Assembly (NCBI GenBank): GCA_016712375.1
Contig: JADJRE010000015.1
Location: forward strand, 52,667-116,666
DNA: 64,000 nt
Origin: Rhodospirillales bacterium
Lineage (GTDB): Bacteria; Pseudomonadota; Alphaproteobacteria; Rhodospirillales; Defluviicoccaceae
Direction: 5' to 3'
Shown here in pieces: positions 30,721 through 40,800 of the stretch; the first letter of the stretch is position 1, and each line of letters starts with the position of its first letter. The notes beneath the pieces are model-generated. The model saw only the letters and a program-made list of their open reading frames with translations. It was not told the origin of the DNA and did not search any database. A program made the position numbers and the translations under genes.

Positions 30721-31455
30721 GTTATTTTAACGCTAATGTCATATTTCTGCAACGTAAAATCGACTGGACAATGCGGACCGCAATGAGCAGAGAGCGCGGC
30801 TAAGTGAATCCTTCGGAAACCATGTTTCGGGTGATAGGGGTCAGATAGAATAATCGGGACAGAATAACCTGTGAATAAATTGACGTTATGTAACCTTTTT
30901 AATTATTAGAAATACGCGGAGGAACGAGGAACAGTATGAACTCTATGTTGCTTGGAGCAGGTGGTTGCGGCGGAGACGTCGGTTAGTCTCCAGAGCGTCG
31001 GCGCACTGAAGTTGCTCGACGGACCTGCCGTCGTAGGCGGAATGCAGTTTGCGTTCCCGTTGGGGGTGGATTCCATAATGCAAAGTGAAGTCTCCTTCGG
31101 CGGCCTCACCAGTTGGCGTGGTTAGCAGTACGATCCTCGCCCGCTGGACGTCTTTTCAACGGGCGGTTCGGTCACGATCACCGCCGTCAAACGCGCACGG
31201 TCCGCAGCATTAATCCTAACTACACAATGGGTTAGTTGGCGGCGTGGGACCGCCATAGATGACAACAACCATATGGAACCTTTCGGGTCAGCGTGGGAGA
31301 AGCCGGCCGACATCGGTCGTAAAATCTTGCGACAGCAATCTCCCAGCTTTCGAGCTTCCCCCAGTTTCTGCTTATATGCTGTCAAACACGTACGCGTCGC
31401 GATCGGCGAGGGCGCGCACAACAACCATCGCCGGGTGCCGGGGAGGTTTGAGGGA
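30721..31455. other. AT-richer intergenic region upstream of the Tyr-rich gene
   Basis: About 0.7 kb. The part from 30721 to 30935 is AT-rich and should contain the promoter for the leftward Tyr-rich/FapF-like unit. A possible short frameshifted gene is listed separately at 30936. From 31126 to 31455 I see no convincing gene. Confidence 0.45.
30936..31125 (+). pseudogene. Possible small gene, frame broken once
   Basis: An ATG at 30936 follows GGAGGAACGAGGAACAGT, a strong ribosome-binding region. It encodes MNSMLLGAGGCGGDV before a stop. Removing one base near 30987 continues into VSLQSVGALKLLDGPAVVGG and then a hydrophobic/aromatic tail ending LTSWRG, about 62 residues in all. The family is unknown. 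The reading is plausible because one-base errors are frequent in this window, but it may be chance. It lies divergent from the Tyr-rich peptide gene. Confidence 0.25.
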
Positions 31456-33589
31456 ATGACCCGCAGCGCATGGGCCGTGGTGGCCGTAGCGGTGGCGGCG
31501 CAACTGGCTTTTGCTCGCGCTGTTTGCCTGGGCGACATGGGATAGCCTCGCGGCAGACCAACGGCCGCAGATGATGGCGCTGTTGCAGCAGGCGGGCACG
31601 CTGCCGCTGCTGGGAGCAGTGGCGCTGCTCGGCATGACCGTGTTGCTGGTCCGCGTCATTTTCCGCCGCTGGGTGGCACCACTCAGCGCCATTGCCGAGG
31701 ACGCGCGGCTGATCGCAATGAGCAACCCCCGCCATCGCGCTCCGGCTGGCGGCGCCGCCGAGGTACGTGAACTCACCGGGGCCGTCAACCTGCTGGCGGA
31801 GCGCTTCCAGGGGCTGCACGCTGACGTCGAGGCCCGCATTCGCGAAGCCAACGCGCTGCTGGAAGAGGAGAAGAACACGCTCGCGGCGCTCATGTCGAAG
31901 CTGACGCAGGGCGTGCTGGTGTGCAATCCCGAGGGCCGCATCCTGCTTTACAACCCTCGCGCCCAGCAGTTGCTGGAGGGCCAGGCGCGGCGCAGCGGTG
32001 CCGGCGATTGGATCGGGCTCGGCCGCTCCGTCTTTGGCATCATCGAGTCCGAGCTGATCAAGCACGCGCTGAACAGCATCGAGCATCGTCTCGCCGCTGG
32101 CGACGGCAACCTGCTGGTGCCGTTCGTCACCTCTCGGCCGGGCGGCCGAATGCTGAGCACCCATCTGGTGCCGATCCTGGATCACGAGCGCGGCCTGCGT
32201 GGCTACATCCTGACGTTCGAAGACGTTACATCCCGGTTCGGTGCTGAAAGCCGGCGAGGAAACCTGCTGCAATCGTTGACCGAGGGCCAGCGCTCGGCGA
32301 TCGGCGGCATCCGCGCCGCCATCGAGACTGTCCTGACCTTTCCGGAGATGGACGAAAGCGGCCGCCAGCAGTTCTTCGAGGTGATCCGCGACGAGGCGCT
32401 GAAGGTCAGTCAGCATCTCGACCAGTTGGAGGGTGACTATCGGCAAGAGTTGAAAGTGCAGTTGCCGGTTGAAGAGGTCCTTGGCAGCGATCTGCTGGCG
32501 GCGGTCGAACGCGGCCTGCTCGACCGGCGGGGCCGCACGATCGAACTCAGCGCCCCGGTCGAGCCGGTGTGGCTGCGGATCGAAAGCTATGCCGTGATCC
32601 AGTGCATGCTTTTTCTCATCGACCAGGTCACCGACTTCTGTCGCGCCGAGGATCTCGCTCTGACCCTGGCGTTCAAACGTTCGCTTGCTTCGCTCGAGCT
32701 ACAATGGACCGGGGCGGCGCTGCACATGGAGGCGCTGCGCCGATGGGGCATGCGCAACATCTCCAACGACGGCGGCGGTGCGTCGCGTACGCTGTTCGAC
32801 ACCATCGAGCAGCATGGCGGTGCGGCATGGCCTGATCGCGACGCGATCACCGGCCGGCCCTGCCTGCGGGTGATCCTGCCGGTGAGCGAAACACAGGATC
32901 CGGCGATCACCGGGACGGCTGATAACGACTGGGGCCACGACTTCGATTTCCATCTCTTCGAAACGCGCGGGGAGGCGCGCGATTGGGCAAATCTACCGCT
33001 CGACCGGTTGACTGTTACCGTCGTTGACACCGAGACCACCGGCCTTGATCCCGACCAGGGTGACGAGATCATTGCCATCGGGGCGGTACGTGTGGTCAAC
33101 GGCCGCATCCTGCGCCAGGAGAGCTTCGACAGCTTCGTCCGGCCGCAACGGACGATCTCGGACAGCGCGCGCGCCATCCACGGCATCACCCAGGAAATGC
33201 TGCGCGCCGAGCCACCGATCGAGGACGTACTTCCCCGCTTGCAGCGTTTCGTCGAGGACACCGTGATCGTCGGCCACAACGTCGCCTTCGACATGCGCTT
33301 CTTCGCCGCCGCCGGCCCGCGCTGTGGCGTCGTCTTCGCCAATCCGGTGCTGGATACGCTGCTGTTGGAGTGTGAAATCAACGTCAACCAGCAGGACAAG
33401 AGCCTGGAGGGAATCGCGCAACGGCTTGGCCTTTCGGTGACCGGGCGACACACCGCCTTGGGCGACGCCTTGACCACCGCCGAGATCTTCATCGCGTTGA
33501 TCCCGCTGCTCTCCCAACGCGGCATTGGGACACTGGGGGAGGCGTTGAGGGCGTGTCAAAGCAGCCCTTTCGCCCGATTGACAGGATGA
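31456..33589 (+). CDS. Membrane HAMP-PAS sensor-like protein fused to DnaQ-type 3'-5' exonuclease, frame broken once
   Basis: About 710 residues after repair. Two N-terminal membrane helices, a HAMP-like segment (RRWVAPLSAIAEDARLIA), a coiled coil and a PAS domain (LTQGVLVCNPEGRILLYNPRA) are followed by a degenerate kinase-like region without a clear catalytic His box. The C-terminal 200 residues are a DEDD exonuclease: VVDTETTGLD (Asp, Glu), VGHNVAFDMRF (Asp) and GRHTALGDALTTAEIF (His, Asp) are all intact. The ATG at 31456 has GGGAGG upstream. The frame breaks at GG 31506-31507, and removing one G gives a continuous first helix. The domain order is known in proteobacteria, but its function is not established. 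Confidence 0.82.
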
Positions 33590-33638
33590 TGCTGGCAGTC
33601 CGTCTTTGGGCGGCAATAACCCGTTCGGGGCGGGCGCG

Positions 33639-34253
33639 ATGAACGCGGCCGTGCTCCGCCGCTTTGCCCTGCTGCTGCTGGTGACGGGGTTCGTGCTGGT
33701 CACCGTCTGGGCGGTTGTTCGGCCGTACTTCTTTGATGCGCCGGATGGTGATTTCGAGACACGGCAGGGTGACATCCTGCTGACCGACCGCAAGTGGGAT
33801 TTGGCGCTCGAACGCTTCCAGGCGGCGCTGGCCCTCTCGCCCGAGCACCGCGGCGCCTGGATGGGCAAGGCGATCGCCTATCTGCAGAGCGGGCGGACGG
33901 CGGAAGCGGATGCAGCGTTCAGCCATGTCATTGAACGGCTCGGCCCGAAGGTTGCTGCGGACGACACTACCGGCCGGGCGGTGCTCGCTGGCGCCTACGC
34001 TAACCGGGGCATCCTGCACGATCGCGAGGGCCGCTTCGAGGCGGCGCTCGCCGACTACCGCAAGGCTCTCGCCATCGACGCGGGCGCCGTCGATGGCCCC
34101 GGCCTGATGGACAAGATTCTGTTCGGCAACGCGCAGCCATCGACGGTAGCGAAGCGCGCGGCGTACCTGGAACGGCAGCTTGCATTACCGGAGGATCAGC
34201 GTCTGCTGCGCGTGCCCGAGCTGGATGCGCGCCAGCGCATGCACAAGCCGTAA
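33639..34253 (+). CDS. TPR-repeat membrane-anchored protein
   Basis: A 204-residue protein. A single N-terminal helix (RRFALLLLVTGFVLVTVWAVV) anchors it, with the rest outside the cytoplasm or facing the membrane. Tetratricopeptide units are visible as GDILLTDRKWDLALERFQAALALSPEH and the later ANRGILHDREGRFEAALADYRKALAID. TPRs mediate protein contacts, and the partner is unknown. The ATG at 33639 gives a normal short cytoplasmic tail. It follows the exonuclease fusion by 50 bases and may share its transcript. Confidence 0.75.
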   Translation: MNAAVLRRFALLLLVTGFVLVTVWAVVRPYFFDAPDGDFETRQGDILLTDRKWDLALERFQAALALSPEHRGAWMGKAIAYLQSGRTAEADAAFSHVIERLGPKVAADDTTGRAVLAGAYANRGILHDREGRFEAALADYRKALAIDAGAVDGPGLMDKILFGNAQPSTVAKRAAYLERQLALPEDQRLLRVPELDARQRMHKP

Positions 34254-34266
34254 ACCAGTCGCTCGC

Positions 34267-34467
34267 TCAGAAGTGCGCAACGCCGAGGACGTCCCCCAAC
34301 AGCACCTTCAGGAAGAAAATCGCGGCAATGCAGCCGAACAGCAGGCGGACGAAGTCCGGCTCGCCATGCTCGTCGCGAAAGCGGATGGCATGCCAGGCGA
34401 CAGCGCCGGTCGCCGCGAGAAACAGCAAGTTCACCAGCGGCTCCCATTGACCGGCCCCTTGCAGCAC
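34267..34467 (-). CDS. Small membrane protein of unknown function
   Basis: A 66-residue protein with two hydrophobic helices (LVNLLFLAATGAVAWHAI and LLFGCIAAIFFLKVLLGDVL) separated by a charged loop RFRDEHGEPDF. It converges on the TPR gene and lies 19 bases downstream of the next small gene on the same strand, so the two probably form an operon. I do not recognise a family. Confidence 0.55.
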   Translation of the reverse strand: MLQGAGQWEPLVNLLFLAATGAVAWHAIRFRDEHGEPDFVRLLFGCIAAIFFLKVLLGDVLGVAHF

Positions 34468-34486
34468 CCGTCGTCTCCTGCCGCAG

Positions 34487-34990
34487 CTAACGGCCGCTCA
34501 CGGCGCCTGGCGGTGATGGCGAGCCTCCGTCGGCGGGTGGCACCTCGTCGCGCTCGAAGTAGGGAGGCAGCCGCGAGGCGGGATGCCGCGCCGCACCCAT
34601 CGCGGCAAAAAAGGCGGCCGCCAGCGTCAGCGTCAGCGTCAGCAGTACGGTCACCACCCAGAAGCGGCGGACGTCCGGCGCCGGCGCCGCACCCATTCCG
34701 GCGACGTGCGGCATCGCACCTGCTCCGGCTTCCCCGCGATCCGCCCGCGCCAGGACACCGCGGGCGAAGTGCCGCGCCCACGGCGGCACCTCTTCACGCA
34801 GCAGATAGCGCGAGAACAGCCGGCCGAGCACCGGCTCCGGCAGCTCGCGCCCAAACCACGCCCGCGCCGCCAGCGCCAGAAGCTGAAACTCGCCAACCTG
34901 CAGCACATTGGCCGCGTCGCAGACGACCGCGCGCTCGCTGCCCTGGCGTTCCTCGCGTTCCGGGTTCAGCAGGACCTGCAACAGATTCAT
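34487..34990 (-). CDS. Hypothetical protein with one membrane helix
   Basis: A 167-residue protein. The soluble N-terminal part (LLQVLLNPEREERQGSE, then WFGRELPEPVLGRLFSRYLL) precedes a helix VVTVLLTLTLTLAAAFFAAM near residue 125 and a short Pro-rich tail. I prefer the ATG at 34990 (MNLLQ) over the longer frame to 35035 because the extra residues look non-conserved. No family is recognised. It is divergent from the small lipoprotein at 35124. Confidence 0.5.
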   Translation of the reverse strand: MNLLQVLLNPEREERQGSERAVVCDAANVLQVGEFQLLALAARAWFGRELPEPVLGRLFSRYLLREEVPPWARHFARGVLARADRGEAGAGAMPHVAGMGAAPAPDVRRFWVVTVLLTLTLTLAAAFFAAMGAARHPASRLPPYFERDEVPPADGGSPSPPGAVSGR

Positions 34991-35123
34991 CTTGATTCCA
35001 CTCGAAGGGCGGACGACAGAGGCGATGCCGTACAACGTCCGCGGCCGATCAACCGCGCTGGAACGCCGCGACCCGTCGCATTATCGTGCCACACCAAGCC
35101 GCCGGACGGGAGGACGAACTGAC

Positions 35124-35369
35124 ATGCGCACCCTGGTGACGTTGCTGGCGGTCCTGGTGCCGCTGTCGATGCTGGCCGGCTGCGGCGCCACGGTGTTGGG
35201 CGAAAACAAGGACGGCATCTGGTTCCGCGAGCCCTACGCCGGCGGCTGGGACATGCAGAGCGAAGCAACCGAACACTGCGCGAAATTCGGCAAGAAGGCG
35301 GTCCGCGCCGGCGTCCTCGACCCGACGCAAGGCTACGCCCTGCCGGTGGTGGCGTACAACTGCGAGTAG
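35124..35369 (+). CDS. Small lipoprotein of unknown function
   Basis: An 81-residue protein. The signal MRTLVTLLAVLVPLSMLAGC ends in a perfect lipobox (LAGC), so it should be lipidated at Cys20. The mature part is about 60 residues, with CAKFGKKAVR and a C-terminal Cys. GGGAGGACGAACTGAC upstream of the ATG gives a strong ribosome-binding site. The frame is open further upstream but lacks a signal there. The function is not known. Confidence 0.7.
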   Translation: MRTLVTLLAVLVPLSMLAGCGATVLGENKDGIWFREPYAGGWDMQSEATEHCAKFGKKAVRAGVLDPTQGYALPVVAYNCE

Positions 35370-35382
35370 GCATCTCCCGGAG

Positions 35383-35505
35383 CCCTCACCCCGACCCTCT
35401 CCCGCAAGCAGGAGAGGCGCTACCGGCCGCCCCGCTTTCCCCTCGCCCGCAAGCGGGAGAGGGAGGGGCCCGACGGGGAAGCGGCGGGAGGGGTGAGGGA
35501 GGGGC
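35383..35505. repeat. Extragenic palindromic repeat cluster
   Basis: Repeated CCCTCTCCCGC-AAGC-GGGAGAGGG-type palindromes flanked by CCCTCACCCC and GGGGTGAGGG arms, so the whole block is itself an imperfect inverted repeat. This is a common dispersed intergenic element in high-GC proteobacteria. It sits just upstream of the interrupted STAND-like gene. Confidence 0.65.
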
Positions 35506-35576
35506 ATACCGCCACGCTTGCACCAAGTGGCAGCCGCGCTAAGCTGTTCTCCAGCCGCAGCAAAGGGGGAGCATCG

Positions 35577-35729
35577 TGGCGGGGCCGCTGCCGGAACAGC
35601 ACGCACAAATCCTGGCGCAGAAACTGCCTGACGGCGCCCGCATTTTGTTTTGCATACATACGTCCGACAGGACATGCTTCCAACTGTCCATGTTTGCGAT
35701 TCGAAGTGTTCGAGGCTTGGCGTTATAGG
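35577..35729 (+). CDS. Possible small ORF upstream of the STAND-like gene
   Basis: Fifty codons from GTG, preceded by GGGGGAGCATC, encoding PLPEQHAQILAQKLPDGARI and a Cys-containing tail. It ends nine bases before the large gene. No family is recognised. It may be a real leader peptide or chance. Confidence 0.2.
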
Positions 35730-35738
35730 GTTTCTCTG

Positions 35739-36358
35739 ATGACAGTGACTTGGCTTCACGTCTCCGATTTTCATTTTCAGGAAGGCGATCGATACCAAGC
35801 AGACAAGTGCTTGACCGCACTGATCGATGCGGTGCGGCAATTCCGAGAAAAGGACGGGCGATCTCCAGATCTCGTCTTCGCGACAGGAGACATTGCTTCT
35901 CATGGCGCCGAGGCGGAGTATAGCTTGGCGAGTACGTTCTTCGACAATTTACTGGAAGCTGCCGGCCTCGACAAGCGGCGCCTGTTTGTTGTTCCTGGAA
36001 ACCATGATGCGGATCGTGATGTTGGCAAAGATTTGACGAGAACATTAGAGAAAAATGAAGATGCGGTTACGTACTTCGATGCGAAGCGCGAAAAACTGCA
36101 TATAAGCAAGAAACAGTCTGAGTTTGTGAAGTGGTACAATCAATACTTTGCCGGTATTCGAGAGTGCGCTCAGCGGACAACCTGCAGCCCGCCGCAGATA
36201 GTGGTTATTGGCGGCTGCAAAATTGCCATTCTCTTGGTGAATAGTGCGCTGTTTTGCTCTGGATACGAGAAAGATCCTGATCAAAACAAACTCTGGATCG
36301 GGCGTCGGTGCCTTGATACCGCAGTTGCGGAGCTGAAGGCGTCAGGTGCAATGCTTAA
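35739..36358 (+). pseudogene. STAND-like phosphoesterase-NTPase-TPR gene, 5' part (interrupted by IS)
   Basis: The first 206 codons of a protein that would be 1394 residues long without the insertion. This part is most of a calcineurin-like metallophosphoesterase domain: HVSDFHF (Asp10, His12), ATGDIASHG (Asp51) and VVPGNHDAD (Asn88, His89). It stops being the host gene after Leu206 (CTT), where the element inserted into TTAA. The remaining metal ligands lie beyond the element. In STAND-type conflict proteins an N-terminal enzyme domain is the effector and is switched on by the NTPase core. As it stands the product would be truncated and inactive. Confidence 0.85.
36355..36358. repeat. Left target-site duplication TTAA
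   Basis: TTAA immediately left of the element, repeated at 37810-37813. Joining the two flanks through one copy restores the host reading frame exactly. Confidence 0.85.
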
Positions 36359-36372
36359 CAGCCCGTTGACGA
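36359..36372 (+). repeat. Left terminal inverted repeat of the IS
   Basis: CAGCCCGTTGACGA, exactly complementary to the right end at 37796-37809. Similarity continues weakly for a few more bases inward. Confidence 0.88.
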
Positions 36373-36466
36373 AGTCCGCCGGCTCTGACTCCATGGGTTG
36401 CTCAGGGACTTGGGGATTGCCCGGATGGCGCTGGGTCGGCAGGGGGATCGGCCAGGTGATCTGGTG

Positions 36467-37781
36467 GTGACGTGGCGGGAGATGCCGCGGTCGCCGGGGC
36501 ATATTTTCTACGATCGGCTTCAGGGGTGCTGATCGAGGCCGGCTTCGACGCGTTTGCCGAGACGATCTGCAAGCCGTATTACGCGGCGAAGATGGGGGGC
36601 ACCGTCGGTTCCGCCCGGCCGCTACTTCCGGATGCACATGGTGGGGTATTTCGAGGGCATCGACTCCGAGCGCGGGATCGAATGGCGCTGTGCGGATTCG
36701 CTGTCGCTGCGGGAGTTCCTGCGGCTGCGGACGACCGAGCGGGTGCCGGATCATTCCTGGCTGTCGAAGACGCGCTCGCGCCTGCCCGCCGAGGTTCACG
36801 AGACGGTATTCGGCTGGGTGCTGGCGCTGCTCGCCGAGCGCGGCCTGGTGAAAGGCGAGCGGATCGGCGTCGATGCCTCGACCATGGAGGCGAACGCCGC
36901 GCTTCGGACGATCGTGCGCCGGGAGACGGGCGAGACCTACCGGGAGATGCTGAAGCGGATGGCCACGGAAAGCGGCATCGAGACGCCGTCCGCCGACGAT
37001 CTCGTTCGCATCGATCGCGCCCGCAAGGGCAAGAAGCTGTCCAACGCGGACTGGGTGAGCGGGACCGATCCCGAGGCGATGATCGCCAAGATGAAAGACG
37101 GCACCACGCGTCTGGCCTCAAGCCCGGAACACGCCGTCGATCTCGACACCGGCGCGGTGGTCGCGGCGGAGATCACCCGGCGGACGAGGGCGACACGACG
37201 ACGTTGCCGGGCACGCTGGAGGCGGCGGCGGCGAACCTGGCTTCCAGTCGATCCGCGCCTGCGACGGCCGAGCCCGCCGAACTCGTCGCCGACAAGGCTA
37301 CCACTCCCGGGCGGTGCTGAAAGACCTCGACGGCGGTGTCTGGAAGACGCGGATCGCCGAGCCGCAGCGCAAGAGCTTCTCTCGCTGGCACGGCGACACC
37401 GAGGCGCGGGACGCCGTCTACGCCAACCGCAACCGGCTCCGCTCCGCGGTCGGCAAGGCGGCGATGCGAAAACGGGCCGAGATCGTCGAGCGATCGTTCG
37501 CTCACACTCTGGAGCGCGGCATGCGGCGGACCTGGCTTCGCGGCCGGGAAAACGTCCACAAGCGCTACCTGATCCACGTCGCCGGCCACAACCTCGGCAT
37601 CCTGATGCGCCATCTGATCGGCGTCGGCACCCCAAGGGAGGCCGCCGCCCGCGGCCGGGTGCTGCTGTTCGTCGTTCATAGCGAGGAGATTCTGGCGATG
37701 CTCCTCTTCGCTGTCCCTGACACCGACGGCCGTGGCGACTTCGCCCTCCTCATCGTCGCCGTCACCGCCAACCCGACATGA
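36467..37781 (+). CDS. IS transposase (DDE), frame broken four times
   Basis: About 438 residues after repair, starting at GTG with MTWREMPRSPGHIFYDRLQ. Domains: an N-terminal DUF772-like part (PPGRYFRMHMVGYFEGIDSE) and a DDE nuclease core with Asp in ERIGVDASTMEAN, Asp in VADKGYHS and Glu in IVERSFAH. The end has LRGRENVHKRYLIHVAGHN. Frame breaks lie at homopolymers 36523-36526 (G short by one), 36594-36599 (one G extra), 37176-37178 (C short) and 37296-37297 (G short). All four are single-base homopolymer changes of the kind seen across the window, so the transposase may really be intact. Confidence 0.82.
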
Positions 37782-37795
37782 TCACAACGGATACA

Positions 37796-37809
37796 TCGTC
37801 AACGGGCTG
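37796..37809 (-). repeat. Right terminal inverted repeat of the IS
   Basis: TCGTCAACGGGCTG, the exact complement of the left end at 36359-36372. It is followed directly by TTAA. Confidence 0.88.
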
Positions 37810-37813
37810 TTAA
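37810..37813. repeat. Right target-site duplication TTAA
   Basis: Second copy of the TTAA found at 36355-36358. Confidence 0.85.
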
Positions 37814-40800
37814 GGTTGCTCTCCTCCACCACCCGCTCGACTGGCTGCACGACGAGGAACGCAGCAACATCAAGGCCTCGCTGCAAGCGAACGTCGATTG
37901 CGTCCTTCGCGGCCATCTGCACGAAACAGATGTGGAGCACATTGCCGGAGTTGCCGGTGACACCCTGCATCTGGCGGCGGGGGCCGCCCATCAGGAGAGC
38001 AAGTACCCAAAGCGCGCTCTGTATGGGACCTTTGACGGAAGATCGGTCACTGTCTTCCCGATCCGTTATGAGGACTCGCCGACGCCCGTCTGGACGGTTG
38101 ATCCGAGCCTGTTCCCACGCGAACCAGGCTACAAGAAACGCTTCTTCCTTCCTGGGTCGGTTACGAGCCCCCGGTCACCCGCAGCCCTCGTGAGCATTCC
38201 ACAACCGCCCGATGTTTCGTCGCAGGTCCTCAAGGAATTGGACAGCTTGCTCCTGTTGCCGGAAAGTGGCGTAGTGCCGTTCCACGCGCTTCGCTTGCCG
38301 ATGCGTGACGCGATCGTCCAATGGGCGCTTGACGACGAGCCGATCATGCTGCGTCTGCAAGCTGGAGAAGGTGGCAGCGGCAAGACGCGGCTACTGATCG
38401 AGGTGTGCAAGACTGTCGATGCCCTACCAGGCTGGAGCGCCGGCTTCTTCAAGGGAGAGCGGGATGCGATCGTCTCCGGCTTTACGGATCTTCAGGATCA
38501 AACGCGAAACTGTCTCATTGTCGTCGATTTTGCCGAGACCAAGAGCGAGATCGTCGTTGCCTTGACGCGGACGGCGCTCGACTTTTGGCGGAAGGGGGCG
38601 GTCGATAAGGTGCGCATCGTGCTCCTGGCGCGTGACGGCGGAGATTGGTGGAACAATCTTAGCGAGCAGGCCAGTGGCGACACTCTTCTGGCGGCCTATC
38701 TGCACGAGCCCAGCAAGAAGCAGGGTCCGTACCGGATGTCGGAAACAGTCATCGAGGCACCGGAGCGTCTTGCCGTATTCCGAGAGGCGCTCACAGCGCT
38801 TGCAGCGTTCAAGCACACGACGGCTCCAAACCTGCGCGACCCCGATCTAACGGGGCACGGCTTCGCCCAGCCGCTTTATCTTCATCTCGCCGCGCTTGCC
38901 GTTCTGAGAGGAGAGGAGGTTGCCGGCAGCCGTGAATTGCTCCGGACGGTGCTTGGCCATGAACGTCAGTATTGGCGAGAACTGCTCGGCAGCGACGGGA
39001 AGGACGAGGAGCGGCGCAAGCAATTTGAACAGTGCCTTGCGCTCGTGACGCTCGTCGGGGGTGCGCAGACGGCGCGGGAGGCACGAGACGTGTTGAAGCG
39101 GTCGCCTCTTCTTCGTGGCAGACAACAGGCAGAAGTGGATCAGGTTTTCGACCGGCTAAGGAGGCTCTATCCCTGGGATGGCGGCGTCGGCCCGCTGCGC
39201 CCCGATGCGCTCGGTGAGCAACTTGTTGCCGAGGCGTTGAGCCTGGATGATGAAATGATCGACGTGGTTTTGGGCCGGGATAGTATTCGAAAATATGCCC
39301 GGAATGCCTTGACTGTTTTGACACGTATGGCCAGCCGTGATCCCGAGGAACGAAAGTGGCTGGAGCGTGCACTCAGGGATTATCTGGGTAGCCGCGAGCA
39401 GGAAGCGCGAGAGGTGGGCGAGGAGACCGGCCCGCCGATGGATGAGATTTTGGCGGCGGCTTTGCGCGCCGCCCCACGGCCCACACGAAGGCATGCCGTC
39501 AACATGCTCCGCTCCAAGCTGCCGAAGGAAACGATGAACCTGAAGCTGGTGGCAATGGAGATCGGCAGCCAGCGAGTAGAGTTTCTGAAGGAGAAACACA
39601 AACCAAACAACCGTGCGATATCCGAACTCGTCGAGGCACACGAGTTTCTGGGTCGAGAACTTGCGAGAGGGGGAAAGCTGCAAGAAGCACTTGTCACTTT
39701 CCGCGAGGGTCACAGGTGGGCGGAGCGTTTCCGCCGATCGTCGGCATCAACCGATCGAGCGACGTTTGCCTCCGCACTCAATAACTTCTCCAATGCGTTG
39801 GGTGACGTCGGCCGTTTCGCGGATGCGCTGGCGAAGGCGATGCAGGCGGAGGAGATCTACCGCGAACTGGCCGAGAAGCAACCGGACGCGTATCGCGCCG
39901 GCTGGGCAGCCTCGCTCAACAGCCTTGCCAACCGATTCGGGGACGTCGGCCGTTTCGAGGATGCGCTGGCGAAGGCAGAGCAGGCGGAGGAAATCCGCCG
40001 CGATCTGGCCGAGAAGCAACCAGACGCCTATCGCGCCGACTGGGCACTCTCGCTCGGCAACCTTGCCATCCAACTGGGGAAGGTCGGCCGTTTCGAGGAT
40101 GCGCTGGCGAAGGCAGAGCAGGCGGAGGAAATCCGCCGCGATCTGGCCGAGAAGCAACCAGACGCCTATCGCGCCGACTGGGCACACTCGCTCGGCAACC
40201 TTGCCATCCGCCTCGGGGACGTCGGACGTTTCGAGGATGCGCTGGCGAAGGCAGAGCAGGCGGAGGAGATCCTCCGCGATCTGGCCGAGAAGCAACCAGA
40301 CGCCTATCGCGCCGACTGGGCACACTCGCTCGGCAACCTTGCCGTCCCACTGGGGGACGTCGGACGTTTCGAGGATGCGCTGGCGAAGGCAGAGCAGGCG
40401 GAGGAAATCCGCCGCGATCTGGCCGAGAAGCAACCAGACGCCTATCGCGCCGACTGGGCACACTCGCTCGGCAACCTTGCCATCCGCCTCGGGGACGTCG
40501 GACGTTTCGAGGATGCGCTGGCGAAGGCAGAGCAGGCGGAGGAGATCCTCCGCGATCTGGCCGAGAAGCAACCAGACGCCTATCGCGCCGACTGGGCACA
40601 CTCGCTCGGCAACCTTGCCGTCCCACTGGGGGACGTCGGACGTTTCGAGGATGCGCTGGCGAAGGCAGAGCAGGCGGAGGAAATCAGCCGCGATCTGGCC
40701 GAGAAGCAACCAGACGCCTATCGCGCCGACTGGGCACTCTCGCTCGGCAACCTTGCCATCCAACTGGGGGACGTCGGACGTTTCGAGGATGCGCTGGCGA

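Larger units (their letters stand above)
36359..37809 (+). mobile_element. Insertion sequence of 1451 bp (DDE transposase, IS5/IS1182-like)
   Basis: The element is bounded by perfect 14-base terminal inverted repeats: CAGCCCGTTGACGA at 36359-36372 and its complement at 37796-37809. It is flanked by the 4-base duplication TTAA. It carries one transposase gene reading rightwards. A TTAA/YTAR-type duplication and the terminal repeats fit the IS5 group, while the transposase also resembles IS1182-type proteins, so the family is left open. The intact ends and duplication argue for recent insertion. Confidence 0.9.

Noticed and set aside
30906..31109. Minus-strand 67-codon open frame next to the Tyr-rich gene
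   Set aside because: Low-quality composition, and it lies antisense to the more protein-like broken frame starting at 30936.
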